From contig NZ_JAUSYG010000001.1 in the NCBI RefSeq assembly GCF_030816725.1, positions 620,001 through 684,000 on the forward strand: a stretch of DNA of 64,000 bases. The letters are read 5' to 3'. Positions 41,644-50,336 of this stretch are shown in pieces (positions within the stretch are counted from its first letter, which is position 1; each line of letters begins with the position of its first letter). Under the pieces are notes generated by a model that was not told where the DNA came from, did not search any database, and worked only from the letters and a program-made list of their open reading frames with translations. The position numbers and the translations under genes were made by a program. The stretch is from Pseudarthrobacter defluvii (GTDB taxonomy: Bacteria; Actinomycetota; Actinomycetes; Actinomycetales; Micrococcaceae).

Positions 41644-42327
41644 TTACAGCTGGGCGGCGTCCGGGCTCAGCGGCGCATTCAGGCGGGCATGCCGCAGGAT
41701 GGAGACAATGGCCGGCGCCAGCTGGTCCTCCATCTCCCTGTAGACCTCGGGTGCACGGCGGTACGGGTCCACGATGTCGTTGTCCGTGGGGTCGGCGGGA
41801 AGGGAAAGGTGCCGCACGCCGGCGGCCCGGGCAGGCAGCCCGCGCCACAAGCCGGCGTTGGCAGCGAGCCGGGAATCGTCGTCGGGCGCGTTGGTGCCGC
41901 CACCCGCAGAAGGTGCGACGGCGGCGGGCTGGCCAGGAGCGTCAGCCGCCCTCCGGTCCAGGACGTCGAGCATGCGGGCAAGCTCGCGGATGGTGAAAGT
42001 CCGCTTGAGCAGGGAGGCATCAAGCTGCAGGACCTCGCCGCGGTGCCCGGACGTCATGGTGAGCACCAGGTCCACGCCGCGCAGGATCCTGGGGGTGAGC
42101 TGCCGGGCCGCGAACCCGTCGGGGTCGCCGCCGAACGTCCGCACGATGTCCGCCGAGATGGGTTGCATGGGCTCGCCCACCAGGGCGCGCGTGCCGGCGC
42201 TGGAGACGTGGAAACCGCCGGGGACCACCTGGTCGAGTCCTGCCTGCAGCAGCCGTTCGGCCACCGGTGACCGGCAGATGTTGCCGGTGCAGACGGTCAG
42301 GATTCGTACTGGTGCGGAAGTGTCCAA
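41644..42327 (-). CDS. low-molecular-weight protein tyrosine phosphatase
   Basis: A 227-residue LMW-PTP with the P-loop CTGNICRS (Cys13, Arg19) and the acid loop DIVDPYRRAPEVYREM. The family usually has 150-180 residues; the extra length is a Pro/Ala/Gly-rich insert (about 135-165). Such phosphatases act with polysaccharide or cell-wall export systems; the LCP gene 83 bases downstream fits. The start appears to be TTG 42327 (DTSAPVRILTVC). Two direct repeats of TTCAACTTAAC lie 51-79 bases upstream. Confidence 0.9.
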   Translation of the reverse strand: MDTSAPVRILTVCTGNICRSPVAERLLQAGLDQVVPGGFHVSSAGTRALVGEPMQPISADIVRTFGGDPDGFAARQLTPRILRGVDLVLTMTSGHRGEVLQLDASLLKRTFTIRELARMLDVLDRRAADAPGQPAAVAPSAGGGTNAPDDDSRLAANAGLWRGLPARAAGVRHLSLPADPTDNDIVDPYRRAPEVYREMEDQLAPAIVSILRHARLNAPLSPDAAQL

Positions 42328-42377
42328 GGAGATGTTCTCTTTCCCAGCTGGCGGCGGATCCGTTGGGGCCCGTGACT

Positions 42378-42406
42378 TTCAACTTAACCCGTGCCTTCAA
42401 CTTAAC
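42378..42406. promoter_or_regulatory. direct repeat TTCAACTTAAC x2 upstream of the phosphatase gene
   Basis: TTCAACTTAAC at 42378-42388 and again at 42396-42406, an 18-base period. The AT-richer sequence stands out in this promoter region and could be a regulator site or promoter. No known factor matches. Confidence 0.4.
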
Positions 42407-42496
42407 ACGCAACGGCGCGACGCCGGCCCCGGACTGGGTGCCGCCGCCGCGCCGTCCGCCTTTCCCGCCGAGGCAGGAGGGGTGAGGTCCGCGTTG

Positions 42497-43129
42497 CTAG
42501 AGCGTGGCCAGCAGCTGCTTCATCTGCGTGATCTCCGCCTGCTGCGCGTCCACGATGTCATGGGACAGTTTTACGGCGTCCGGGAATTTACCGGCGCTGA
42601 TCTCCTGCTGTGCCATGTCGATGGCGCCCTCATGATGGCCGATCATCTGCTCCAGGAACAGCCGCGCAGCATCGGTCCCGGTGGCGGACTTGAGCTTGTC
42701 GATCCCGTCGTCGTCCACCATGCCCGTCATGCTGTGACCGGTGTGGTCGCTCATCATGGTGGGCATGTTCCAGCCCTTGAGCCAGCCGGTCATCTGCTCG
42801 ATCTCGGGTGCCTGGGCCGCCTTGATCTTGGTGGCGAGTGCCGTCACTTCCGCGGGCATGTCCTGCTTGCCCAGGATGATGCCGCTCATCTCCACTGCCT
42901 GCGCGTGGTGCGGGATCATCATCTGGGAAAACATGATGTCCGCCTGGTTGTGGTCGGCGCTGGCGCTGGGCATCATGCTGGCGCTGGGCATCGTGCTGGA
43001 CATGGGGCCGGAGCTGCCGTGGTCCATGGGCATGCTGTTGCCGGAACCTGCATTTGCGGCGCAGCCTGCGAGGCCGAGTGAGGCAGCCAGGACGGCAGTA
43101 ATGGACAGGGTCTTGATGGAGGTCTTCAT
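42497..43129 (-). CDS. DUF305 lipoprotein
   Basis: A 210-residue secreted lipoprotein (lipobox LAGC, Cys23). A Met/Ser/His-rich linker precedes a ferritin-like four-helix DUF305 domain with FSQMMIPHHAQAVEMSG and EQMIGHHEGAIDMAQ, the paired M-HH motifs thought to bind copper. It is the last gene of the minus-strand copper cluster. Confidence 0.92.
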   Translation of the reverse strand: MKTSIKTLSITAVLAASLGLAGCAANAGSGNSMPMDHGSSGPMSSTMPSASMMPSASADHNQADIMFSQMMIPHHAQAVEMSGIILGKQDMPAEVTALATKIKAAQAPEIEQMTGWLKGWNMPTMMSDHTGHSMTGMVDDDGIDKLKSATGTDAARLFLEQMIGHHEGAIDMAQQEISAGKFPDAVKLSHDIVDAQQAEITQMKQLLATL

Positions 43130-43188
43130 GGGTGTTGTCCTTCAGGGAAGTAGGTGGACTGGGCCGTGTTGGGGTGGCGCAGTCCGGT

Positions 43189-43665
43189 TTACGTCCGGCT
43201 GATGGACAGGTCGCAGGGTGTGGGGCTGGGCGGCAGATAGTAGTAGGCCGAGCCCGCGCCGCTGTCCGTTGGCAGCAGCGGAAGGGCGGCCAGGGATGCC
43301 TGCGGCGGGGAAATAGTGACCGGGCCGCTGGGCGCAGAGGGGACGCAGGGCGCGCCCGATTCCTGCGCATTCGGGCAGGAATCGCCGCAGGCGGCAAAGG
43401 CAAAGCCGGGCGCGTCCACGGCAGCTGCGGCGGCGTGGTGGGCGGCATGGGCGGAAAGGTCACCCGCAGCAGAAGGCGCGACGGCGGCGTGCCCGTCCCC
43501 GTGCGAGGGGTTGGACACTGCCTCGTGCAGGGCGTTGGACCCTGTCCCGTGCGAGCCATGCCCGGAGGTGAGCACATGCATGCCCAGCAGCCCCGCGATG
43601 ACGGCCAGGGCAGCTGCGAGCAGCCAGGCACGGCGAAGGAGGGACGCCGCGGCGCGGGTGGTCAT
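43189..43665 (-). CDS. DUF6153-like protein
   Basis: A 158-residue protein with one N-terminal TM segment (LLAAALAVIAGLLGMHVLT), then a His-rich region, and FAACGDSCPNAQESGAPCVP with three Cys, ending SPTPCDLSISRT. This matches the actinobacterial DUF6153 family often found with DUF305 and copper ATPases. ATG 43665 follows GAAGGAGGG. Probably an extracytoplasmic metal-binding protein; function unproven. Confidence 0.8.
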   Translation of the reverse strand: MTTRAAASLLRRAWLLAAALAVIAGLLGMHVLTSGHGSHGTGSNALHEAVSNPSHGDGHAAVAPSAAGDLSAHAAHHAAAAAVDAPGFAFAACGDSCPNAQESGAPCVPSAPSGPVTISPPQASLAALPLLPTDSGAGSAYYYLPPSPTPCDLSISRT

Positions 43666-43696
43666 GGCCGTCCCTCCTTCCATTGGTCTGGAATGT

Positions 43697-45853
43697 TCAA
43701 CGTACCTCGGAAGGGTTCAGTTTCAGGCGCCGGAGGAGCTGGGCGTTCAGTGCCACCACAATCGTGGAGGCGGACATCAGCACCGCCCCCGCCGCGGGGG
43801 AGAGCACCACGCCGGCGAACGCCAGGACACCGGCGGCCAAGGGCACGGACAGGACGTTGTAGCCGGTGGCCCATACGAGGTTCTGCCACATCTTCCGGTA
43901 GCTTGCCCGGGACAGGTCAACCATGGACAGTACGGCACGCGGATCATTCCCGGCCAGGACCACGCCGGCGGACTCCACTGCCACGTCGGTTCCGGCGCCG
44001 ATGGCAATCCCCACCTCGGCGCGGGCCAGCGCAGGGGAGTCGTTGACGCCGTCGCCCACCATGGCAACCTTCAGTCCGCGGCCCTGCAGCTCGGCCACTT
44101 TCTTGTCCTTGTCCGCGGGCAGGACCTCGGCGAACACCTCGTCGATGTCCAAGTCCGCGGCCACTGCCTTCGCCACCTGGTGCGCATCGCCGGTGACCAT
44201 GGCCACCTTGACGCCGCGCCGCTGCAGGGCTGACACGGCCTGCCGCGACTCCGGCCGCACCGCGTCCTCCATGCTCACGGCACCCAGGACGTTGCCGTCG
44301 TCGACCACGTGCAGCACGGCGGCTCCGCGGTCCATCCATGCCCGCGTGCTGGCCGCCAGAGCGGCGGGTTCGACGACGCCGAGCTCGCGCAGGAGGGCCG
44401 GCCCGCCCACGTGCACCGTACGGCCGTCCACGTTGGCCCGGACGCCGCGTCCCGTCAGCGAGGTGAAGCCGGTGGCCGGGGGCAGCGCGAGGTTCCGCGC
44501 CTTGGCTGCCCGCACGATGGCCCGCGCCACCGGGTGCTCGCTGTCGGACTCCACGGCGGCGGCTAGGGCCAGTACCGCATCGGCACCTGCTCCTTCAGCC
44601 ACGGCGATGTCCTTCAGTTCGGGCTCACCGGTGGTCAGGGTGCCGGTCTTGTCGAACAGGACAACGTCGATGGTGCGCATGCGTTCCAGCGCCATCCGGT
44701 TCTTGATCAGGACTCCGGCGCGCGCTGCCTGCTCGGTGGAAATGGCGATCACCAGCGGGATGGCCAGGCCAAGGGCGTGCGGGCAGGCAATGACCAGGAC
44801 GGTGACCGTACGGGTGACGGCGTCGGGGACGCTTCCCAGCAGCGTCCAGGCGATGAACGTCAGGACTCCGGCGCCCGCGGCAAAGCAGAAGAGGAAGGCG
44901 GCGGCGCGGTCGGCCAGTGCCTGTGCGCGCGATGACGAGGCCTGTGCTTCCTCCACCAGGCGCTGGATGCCGGCCAGGGCGGTCTGGTCGCCCACAGCCG
45001 TGACCCGGACCCGGACGCTGCTGTCCGTGGCCACGGTTCCGGCCACGACGGGGTCGCCGGCTCCGCGCGCCACGGTTTTGGACTCACCGGTAATCATGGA
45101 TTCGTCGAACTCGGCCTGCCCGTCCACCACGTTGCCGTCGGCGGGCATGCGGGCCCCGGGACGGACCAGGACCAGGTCGCCGGGGTTCAGTTCGGACACG
45201 GGAACTGTCTCGGTCCCGCTGTCGGTGATGCGTTCGGCCTCGTCCGGCAGCAGCGCGGCGAGGGCGTCAAGGGCGCCTTGCGCGGACCCGAGGGCGCGCA
45301 TTTCAATCCAGTGCCCCAGGAGCATGATGGCCACCAGCAGTGCCAGCTCCCACCAGAAGTCGAGGTCGAATCCGCCGATCCCCAGGCTGGTGACCCAGGA
45401 CGCGGCGAAGGCCACGCTGATGGCCATGGCGATCAGCAGCATCATTCCCGGCGTGCGGTCCTTGAGTTCCTGCAGGCCGCCCTTGAGGAACGGCTGGCCG
45501 CCGTAGAGGAAAATCACGGTGCCCAGGACCGGTGGAATCCAGGCGGAGCCGGGGAACTCGGGCGGCATGTAGCCCAGGAGGTGGGCCATCATGGGGCTGA
45601 AGTAGACCACAGGGACGGCAAGGGCCAGGGTGAGCCAGAACTTGTTCTTGAACATGGCCGTGCTGTGCCCCGCGTGCTGGCCGTGGGTGTGGACGGTGTG
45701 GTCGTCGTCATGCTGCCCGTGTCCACCGTGCCCTGGATGGCCCGCGCCGTGGGCCGGAGGCTCAGTCAGCGTCCCGCTGGGCGGCTGGTGGTGGTCGTGT
45801 TGGCCGCCCGGGTGGTGCATGTTGTGGCGGTCCTGCGTGTCGTGCGGGTCCAT
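43697..45853 (-). CDS. copper-translocating P1B-type ATPase (CopB-like)
   Basis: A 718-residue heavy-metal pump. The N-terminus is His-rich (about 1-62, many HH and HGxH), replacing the usual CxxC domain. Eight TM segments are predicted, with the metal site CPHALGLA at 357-364, the CopB/1B-3 type motif (CPH instead of CPC). TGES is at 255-258 and the phosphorylated Asp is D401 in DKTGT. GDGVNDSPALARA is the hinge. CopB pumps have been linked to Cu(II) or Ag export. ATG 45853 follows GGAGGAACA. The gene lies 85 bases after the chaperone gene. Confidence 0.94.
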   Translation of the reverse strand: MDPHDTQDRHNMHHPGGQHDHHQPPSGTLTEPPAHGAGHPGHGGHGQHDDDHTVHTHGQHAGHSTAMFKNKFWLTLALAVPVVYFSPMMAHLLGYMPPEFPGSAWIPPVLGTVIFLYGGQPFLKGGLQELKDRTPGMMLLIAMAISVAFAASWVTSLGIGGFDLDFWWELALLVAIMLLGHWIEMRALGSAQGALDALAALLPDEAERITDSGTETVPVSELNPGDLVLVRPGARMPADGNVVDGQAEFDESMITGESKTVARGAGDPVVAGTVATDSSVRVRVTAVGDQTALAGIQRLVEEAQASSSRAQALADRAAAFLFCFAAGAGVLTFIAWTLLGSVPDAVTRTVTVLVIACPHALGLAIPLVIAISTEQAARAGVLIKNRMALERMRTIDVVLFDKTGTLTTGEPELKDIAVAEGAGADAVLALAAAVESDSEHPVARAIVRAAKARNLALPPATGFTSLTGRGVRANVDGRTVHVGGPALLRELGVVEPAALAASTRAWMDRGAAVLHVVDDGNVLGAVSMEDAVRPESRQAVSALQRRGVKVAMVTGDAHQVAKAVAADLDIDEVFAEVLPADKDKKVAELQGRGLKVAMVGDGVNDSPALARAEVGIAIGAGTDVAVESAGVVLAGNDPRAVLSMVDLSRASYRKMWQNLVWATGYNVLSVPLAAGVLAFAGVVLSPAAGAVLMSASTIVVALNAQLLRRLKLNPSEVR

Positions 45854-45938
45854 TGTTCCTCCTTGGAGGCAATCGCTGCCCGGCGCCAACCGGGCCTGCG
45901 GAAATATTATGCGGGCTGCGCCATGGGCGCGGTCCGTG

Positions 45939-46295
45939 TCAGGCCACGGCGTAGCCGGCCGCAGCCACAGCCTGGCGGACGTCGGCGTCAGACGCCGAAC
46001 CGGTCACGGCAAGCCTGGAGCGGCCGCTTGGCACCAGGTCGACGGAGGCCGAGGTGACGCCCGGAAGGGCTGACACGGCCGTCTCGACAGACTGGACGCA
46101 ATGACCGCAGGTCATGCCCTCCACCCCGAAGTCGCGCTGGGTGGGGGCAGAGGCGTCCGCAGGGACGACGGCGGAGGGCAGCTCCTGCAGGGCAGTTGCA
46201 GGGAGGATGCCGGCGGGCTTTGCAGCGTCGGCAGGGGCGCAGCAGCTGCAGCCGGACGATGCGAGGGGGAGCTGGGGACGGTTCCCGCTGTTCAT
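45939..46295 (-). CDS. heavy-metal-associated (HMA) copper chaperone with Cys-rich N-terminus
   Basis: A 118-residue protein. The C-terminal HMA domain (about 53-118) has GMTCGHCVQSVETAVSAL (Cys63, Cys66), as in CopZ. The N-terminal 50 residues are unusual: SSGCSCCAPAD gives a second Cys cluster and an Ala/Pro-rich linker. CopZ proteins are usually about 70 residues. It is the first gene of the copper cluster; a CsoR-like site lies upstream at 46409. The start ATG 46295 has only a weak GGA box. Confidence 0.85.
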   Translation of the reverse strand: MNSGNRPQLPLASSGCSCCAPADAAKPAGILPATALQELPSAVVPADASAPTQRDFGVEGMTCGHCVQSVETAVSALPGVTSASVDLVPSGRSRLAVTGSASDADVRQAVAAAGYAVA

Positions 46296-46408
46296 GTCAG
46301 TTCCAATCCGTTGAGGGAAATCAAGGGGCGCTGGGGTTGAACGGCTGTAAAAGGCTGGTGCAGCTGCACCAGCCGGGACATACCACTTCACTGACAACGC
46401 CGCCAATT

Positions 46409-46423
46409 TACCCCCTAGGGGTA
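46409..46423. promoter_or_regulatory. CsoR-like copper operator
   Basis: TACCCCCTAGGGGTA, a near-perfect palindrome with the C-tract, TA, G-tract layout of CsoR sites, 114 bases before the chaperone start. The region is flanked by A/T sequences that may hold the promoter. The csoR gene is not in the window. Confidence 0.65.
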
Positions 46424-46567
46424 TCAGGGTCAAGCACCATAACGCATTTTGCAAAGGAGTTCCATGGGACCTCCCGCACTACCTTCTGTTCGCCGGCGCG
46501 CCCATACTGGAAGGAGCGAGGACAACGCCGGCCCGCTGGGGGCCGCGTGCGCGCGGGAGGTGGACCT

Positions 46568-47251
46568 GTGACGGAGCGCAGCGACGTGTACACGTATTCC
46601 AGTGCTCTAGGGGACTGTGAAAGCGACGACGCCGGCATCTTCAGGCTGGACATGGAACCGGCAGGCCCAACCTTTCAATGGTCGGACGGGATGTTCCGGC
46701 TGCACGGCTACCAGCGGGGCGAGGTTGTTCCCACGCTGGAATTGGTCTTCGCGCACAAGCATCCCGACGACCGGGAGCGGTGCGAAGAAATCGTGGCCCA
46801 GGTTTCCAGCACCGGCGGTTTCTTCTGCATGTACCACCGCATCGTCGACGCCAAGGGAAAGACGCGGCGCGTGCTGACCTCCGGCGAGGCGGTCCTTGGC
46901 GACAATGGATCAGTTGTGGCGCTGGAAGGCGTGATGGTGGACTTCAGCAAAACCCTGCAGCGCGAAACCGAACAGACGGCGCGTGATGCCGTGGCGGGCG
47001 CGACGGCAACCCGCACGGTAATCGACCAGGCCCGGGGCATCCTCATGGGCCAGCTGAAACTTGGCTCCGATGAGGCCTTTCAAATGCTCGTGACCACCAG
47101 CAGCCACCGCAACGTCAAACTGGTGGCGGTGGCCGCGGAACTGGTACAGCTGGCCAATTCCCCGGAGGCCCGGATCTACCTGGACCGGGCCGTGCGTGCC
47201 ATCCAGGTGCATGGCACGGCAGACCACGCCGGAGGCCGCCGCGCGGGCTGA
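46568..47251 (+). CDS. PAS-ANTAR domain regulator
   Basis: A 227-residue protein from GTG 46568 (GGGAGGTGGACCT upstream). The N-terminal half is a PAS domain (FQWSDGMFRLHGYQRGEVVP, CMYHRIVDAKGKTRRVLTSG), the C-terminal half an ANTAR domain (VIDQARGILMGQLKLGSDEA) that binds RNA hairpins to prevent termination. No histidine kinase partner is adjacent. It is divergent from the copper cluster. The sensed signal is unknown. Confidence 0.9.
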   Translation: MTERSDVYTYSSALGDCESDDAGIFRLDMEPAGPTFQWSDGMFRLHGYQRGEVVPTLELVFAHKHPDDRERCEEIVAQVSSTGGFFCMYHRIVDAKGKTRRVLTSGEAVLGDNGSVVALEGVMVDFSKTLQRETEQTARDAVAGATATRTVIDQARGILMGQLKLGSDEAFQMLVTTSSHRNVKLVAVAAELVQLANSPEARIYLDRAVRAIQVHGTADHAGGRRAG

Positions 47252-47336
47252 GGCCTGTTACCCGTAGGATGGCAGGAGGTGCGCCGGGAAGTCTGGTCGG
47301 CATGGATTTGTCGAACCCGGATTTAAGGACACCTGG

Positions 47337-48689
47337 ATGAACTCCACACCGCCCACCCCACGCCGGAACAGGGTTTTTGGTTCCATCGTCTTTTCGCGCG
47401 GCAGTTACGCCGAGGCACTGCGGATCGGGGAGATCCTCCGCAAGGAGACCGTGGGCGGCGCCCTCCTGGTCACCGCCGCCGTCATCGCGCTGATCTGGGC
47501 CAACTCCCCGGGATCGGACAGCTACTTCGCCCTTCGGGACTTCAAGGTCGGTTACGAGCCGTGGCATCTTGAACTGAGCCTTGGGGCTTGGGCGGCGGAC
47601 GGGCTGCTGGCCATCTTCTTCTTCCTGGTGGGCCTGGAGCTCAAACGCGAATTCGTGGCCGGCGACCTCCGCCAGATCAGCAAGTCGGTAGTGCCGGTGG
47701 CGGCCGCCGTGGGGGGCGTGGCCGTCCCGGCGGTGATCTACGCCGTCGTCAACCTCGCCAGCCCGGAGACACTCCGCGGCTGGGCCATCCCCACCGCAAC
47801 CGATATTGCGTTTGCCGTTGCCGTCCTGGCGATTATCGGCTCCCACCTGCCCAGCGCCCTGCGGATCTTCCTGCTCACCCTCGCCGTGGTGGATGACCTC
47901 ATCGCCATCACCATCATCGCAGTCTTCTACTCCAGCGACATCCAGGTGGGGCCCCTGCTCCTGGCGCTGGTTCCCCTGGCCGTCTACGCCTTCCTGGCGC
48001 AGAAGTTCCGCCGGTTCTTTGGCCTCCATGCCGCCGCCGCGTGGCTGGTCCTGCTGCCGCTCGGGGCCGTGACGTGGGCGTTGGTGCACGCCTCCGGCAT
48101 CCACGCCACCGTGGCCGGGGTGCTGCTGGGCTTCGCGATTCCGGTGATCCGGTCGCAGGCCTCCGGCGGGCCCGACGCCGGCCCCGGGCTGGCCGAGATC
48201 TTCGAACACCGGTTCCGTCCGATTTCCGCCGGCGTGGCAGTGCCTGTCTTCGCGTTCTTCTCCGCCGGCGTAGCCGTGGGCGGCTGGGCGGGGCTGGGCT
48301 CGGCCCTGGCGGATCCGGTGGCGCTGGGCATCATCCTGGGCTTGGTCCTGGGCAAGCCGATCGGCATCCTGGCCACAACGTGGATCCTCACCAAAGCCAC
48401 CAGGGCCACCCTGGACAGCTCCTTCAAATGGATCGACGTGTTTGGCGTTGCCCTGCTGGCGGGGATCGGCTTCACCGTTTCCCTGCTCGTTGCGGAGCTC
48501 AGCTTCGGCAACGGCAGCCTGCATGACGACCACGCGAAGGTGGGCATCCTGGCCGCGTCACTGATCGCCGCGCTGCTGGCAACGGCCGTGCTGCGGACCC
48601 GCAACCGGCAGTACCGGCTCGCCGAAGAGCTGGAGCGGGTGGATTCGGACCACGACGGCGTCCCGGACGTCTACCAGGACCGCGCCTAA
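47337..48689 (+). CDS. nhaA: Na+/H+ antiporter NhaA
   Basis: A 450-residue, about 12-TM antiporter. [53 protein letters not shown] and [12 protein letters not shown] (the two Asp that bind Na+ or H+) are the NhaA signatures. The C-terminus ends in a [12 protein letters not shown] segment resembling a calcium-binding loop. AAGGAC precedes the ATG. Confidence 0.95.
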   Translation: MNSTPPTPRRNRVFGSIVFSRGSYAEALRIGEILRKETVGGALLVTAAVIALIWANSPGSDSYFALRDFKVGYEPWHLELSLGAWAADGLLAIFFFLVGLELKREFVAGDLRQISKSVVPVAAAVGGVAVPAVIYAVVNLASPETLRGWAIPTATDIAFAVAVLAIIGSHLPSALRIFLLTLAVVDDLIAITIIAVFYSSDIQVGPLLLALVPLAVYAFLAQKFRRFFGLHAAAAWLVLLPLGAVTWALVHASGIHATVAGVLLGFAIPVIRSQASGGPDAGPGLAEIFEHRFRPISAGVAVPVFAFFSAGVAVGGWAGLGSALADPVALGIILGLVLGKPIGILATTWILTKATRATLDSSFKWIDVFGVALLAGIGFTVSLLVAELSFGNGSLHDDHAKVGILAASLIAALLATAVLRTRNRQYRLAEELERVDSDHDGVPDVYQDRA

Positions 48690-48707
48690 AGCCTGCCCGC
48701 CCGCGCG

Positions 48708-48971
48708 CTACGCGGGGGCGAGGGGCTGGGCCGGGGGCTGGGCTGTGGCCGGGACTTCCAGGGTGGCCGGAGCCAGCTCCACGTGGCGGATCTCCAGTGC
48801 CTCGGGGTCCAGCAGCTTCCGCGTGCCGGTCCGGGCGTCCAGGATCCAGAAGAGTTCAAGGGCCGGAACGACGTCGGTCACCTTGCCTTTGTGGAAGAGC
48901 CTGCCCCTGTGCCACGCCTCGATCTGGTCCCCGATGCGGAGCTGGGCCGTGCGTATTCCTTGTGCCTCCAT
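48708..48971 (-). CDS. small hypothetical protein
   Basis: An 87-residue protein: RTAQLRIGDQIEAWHRGRLF, then KGKVTDVVPALELFWILD, an SH3-like or Tudor-like beta pattern, and a Pro/Ala-rich tail. AGGAGG lies before the ATG at 48971. It converges on nhaA. A GTAAGCACAGCTTGC motif lies 30 bases upstream. I do not recognise the family. Confidence 0.7.
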   Translation of the reverse strand: MEAQGIRTAQLRIGDQIEAWHRGRLFHKGKVTDVVPALELFWILDARTGTRKLLDPEALEIRHVELAPATLEVPATAQPPAQPLAPA

Positions 48972-49000
48972 GATGGACTGCCTCCTGCTGTTGTGTCCCC

Positions 49001-49015
49001 GTAAGCACAGCTTGC
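49001..49015 (-). promoter_or_regulatory. TAAGCACAGCTTG motif upstream of the 87-residue protein gene
   Basis: GTAAGCACAGCTTGC on the plus strand, 30 bases from the start codon; a variant of the recurring TAAGCATGCTT-like motif. Confidence 0.3.
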
Positions 49016-49092
49016 CGTGGACACATTGCCGAAGTGTTTCCGTGGAGTGATTTTCCTGTGTCGCCAGCGGGAATCGAGGCCGATGGGTGGCC

Positions 49093-49156
49093 TGTCAGGA
49101 TCTTGTTCGCTGGTCCGGGCCTTGTAGGTTCGGATACGCGAACAGGCTTCTGACAC
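49093..49156. repeat. palindromic element (TGTCAG..TTGTTCGC type)
   Basis: GTCAGGATCTTGTTCGC (49094-49110) pairs with GCGAACAGGCTTCTGAC (49138-49154) with three mismatches, around a 27-base loop that contains TCCG/CGGA. It lies just past the end of the iron-transporter ATPase gene and could also serve as its terminator. Confidence 0.65.
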
Positions 49157-49178
49157 GCGGCCAGAACCGGAGGGGGGC

Positions 49179-50336
49179 TCAGTCGTCCATGGGGAACGCG
49201 ACGGCTTCGCCCACCACCCGCAGGCACAGCTCCATCCCGGGCCGGGCGATGGAGGCGTTCCAGTGCCGGATGGTGATCACTTCGCCACCGCCCGGGTAGC
49301 GGTGGTCGGCGTGCTCCGCCACTTCCTTGGGCACGTTCAGCTTCAGCCGGACCGTGGTTTCGGGGCCGAAGTAGTCGGTGTCCACCACGACGCCGCGGAT
49401 GGGGCCGTCCTCGGCGATGCGGATCTGTTCCGGCCGCAGCATCAGCTGCACCCGTCCCTGTGCCGGGGGCCGGCGCACCGGGATCCCGCCCAGGGAACAG
49501 GTGGCCAGCGTTCCTTCCAGCCAGGCGTCAAGGATGACGGCGTCGCCCAGGAACTCGGCGGTGGCCCGGTCCGCGGGGCGGGTGTAGACCACGAAAGGGT
49601 TGCCGATCTGCGCCAGCTTGCCGCCGCGCATCACGGCCACCTGGTCCGCGAAGGACAGGGCTTCGGCCTGGTCGTGCGTGACCAGGATGGTGGTGACGCC
49701 GGTTTCGGCCAGGACCTTGGCCACGGCGCGTCGGGTGGCAACGCGGAGGCCGGCGTCCAGGGCGGAGAACGGTTCGTCCAGGAGCATCAGCTCGGGTTCA
49801 CGGGCCAGCGCACGGGCCAGGGCAACCCGCTGCTGCTGCCCGCCGGAGAGCTGGTGCGGCCGGCGCTTGGCCATGGACGCATCCAGCGACACCATTTCCA
49901 GGAGCTCTGCCACGCGGGCGGCAACGGCGCGGCGGCCGCCGTCGAGCTTGTCGGCATGCAGCCCGAACGCCACGTTCTGGCCCACCGTCAGGTGCGGGAA
50001 CAGGGCGCCGTCCTGGGCCACGTACCCGATCTGCCGCTTGTGCGCCGGCAGCCACGCGCCGTCGCCCGCCACCGTGGTGCCGTTGAGCGCAATGGTCCCG
50101 GTGTCCGGGTGTTCAAACCCGGCAATCAGGCGCAGGAGCGTGGTCTTCCCCGAACCGGACGGGCCCACGATGGCGGTGGTGCCGCCCTTGGCCACGGACA
50201 GGTTGACGCCCCTCAGCACCGCCTGCGAGCCGAAGTTCTTGGTGACGTCCGTGATCTGCAGGTGGCTGTTGGTGGTTGCTGCCACGGAGGGGGCCACCCG
50301 CGGCCCGGGCAGCCTGCGGGTTGATGGTGCTGTCAC
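49179..50336 (-). CDS. ferric-iron ABC transporter, ATP-binding protein
   Basis: A 385-residue ATPase of the FbpC/AfuC type. Walker A GPSGSGKTT at 58-66, signature LSGGQQQR at 163-170, Walker B LMLLDEP ending near 189 and switch His221. A TOBE domain (about 285-380) follows, as in iron and spermidine/phosphonate importers. GTG start; its first four bases GTGA overlap the permease stop. Energises uptake with the two genes upstream. Confidence 0.92.
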   Translation of the reverse strand: MTAPSTRRLPGPRVAPSVAATTNSHLQITDVTKNFGSQAVLRGVNLSVAKGGTTAIVGPSGSGKTTLLRLIAGFEHPDTGTIALNGTTVAGDGAWLPAHKRQIGYVAQDGALFPHLTVGQNVAFGLHADKLDGGRRAVAARVAELLEMVSLDASMAKRRPHQLSGGQQQRVALARALAREPELMLLDEPFSALDAGLRVATRRAVAKVLAETGVTTILVTHDQAEALSFADQVAVMRGGKLAQIGNPFVVYTRPADRATAEFLGDAVILDAWLEGTLATCSLGGIPVRRPPAQGRVQLMLRPEQIRIAEDGPIRGVVVDTDYFGPETTVRLKLNVPKEVAEHADHRYPGGGEVITIRHWNASIARPGMELCLRVVGEAVAFPMDD

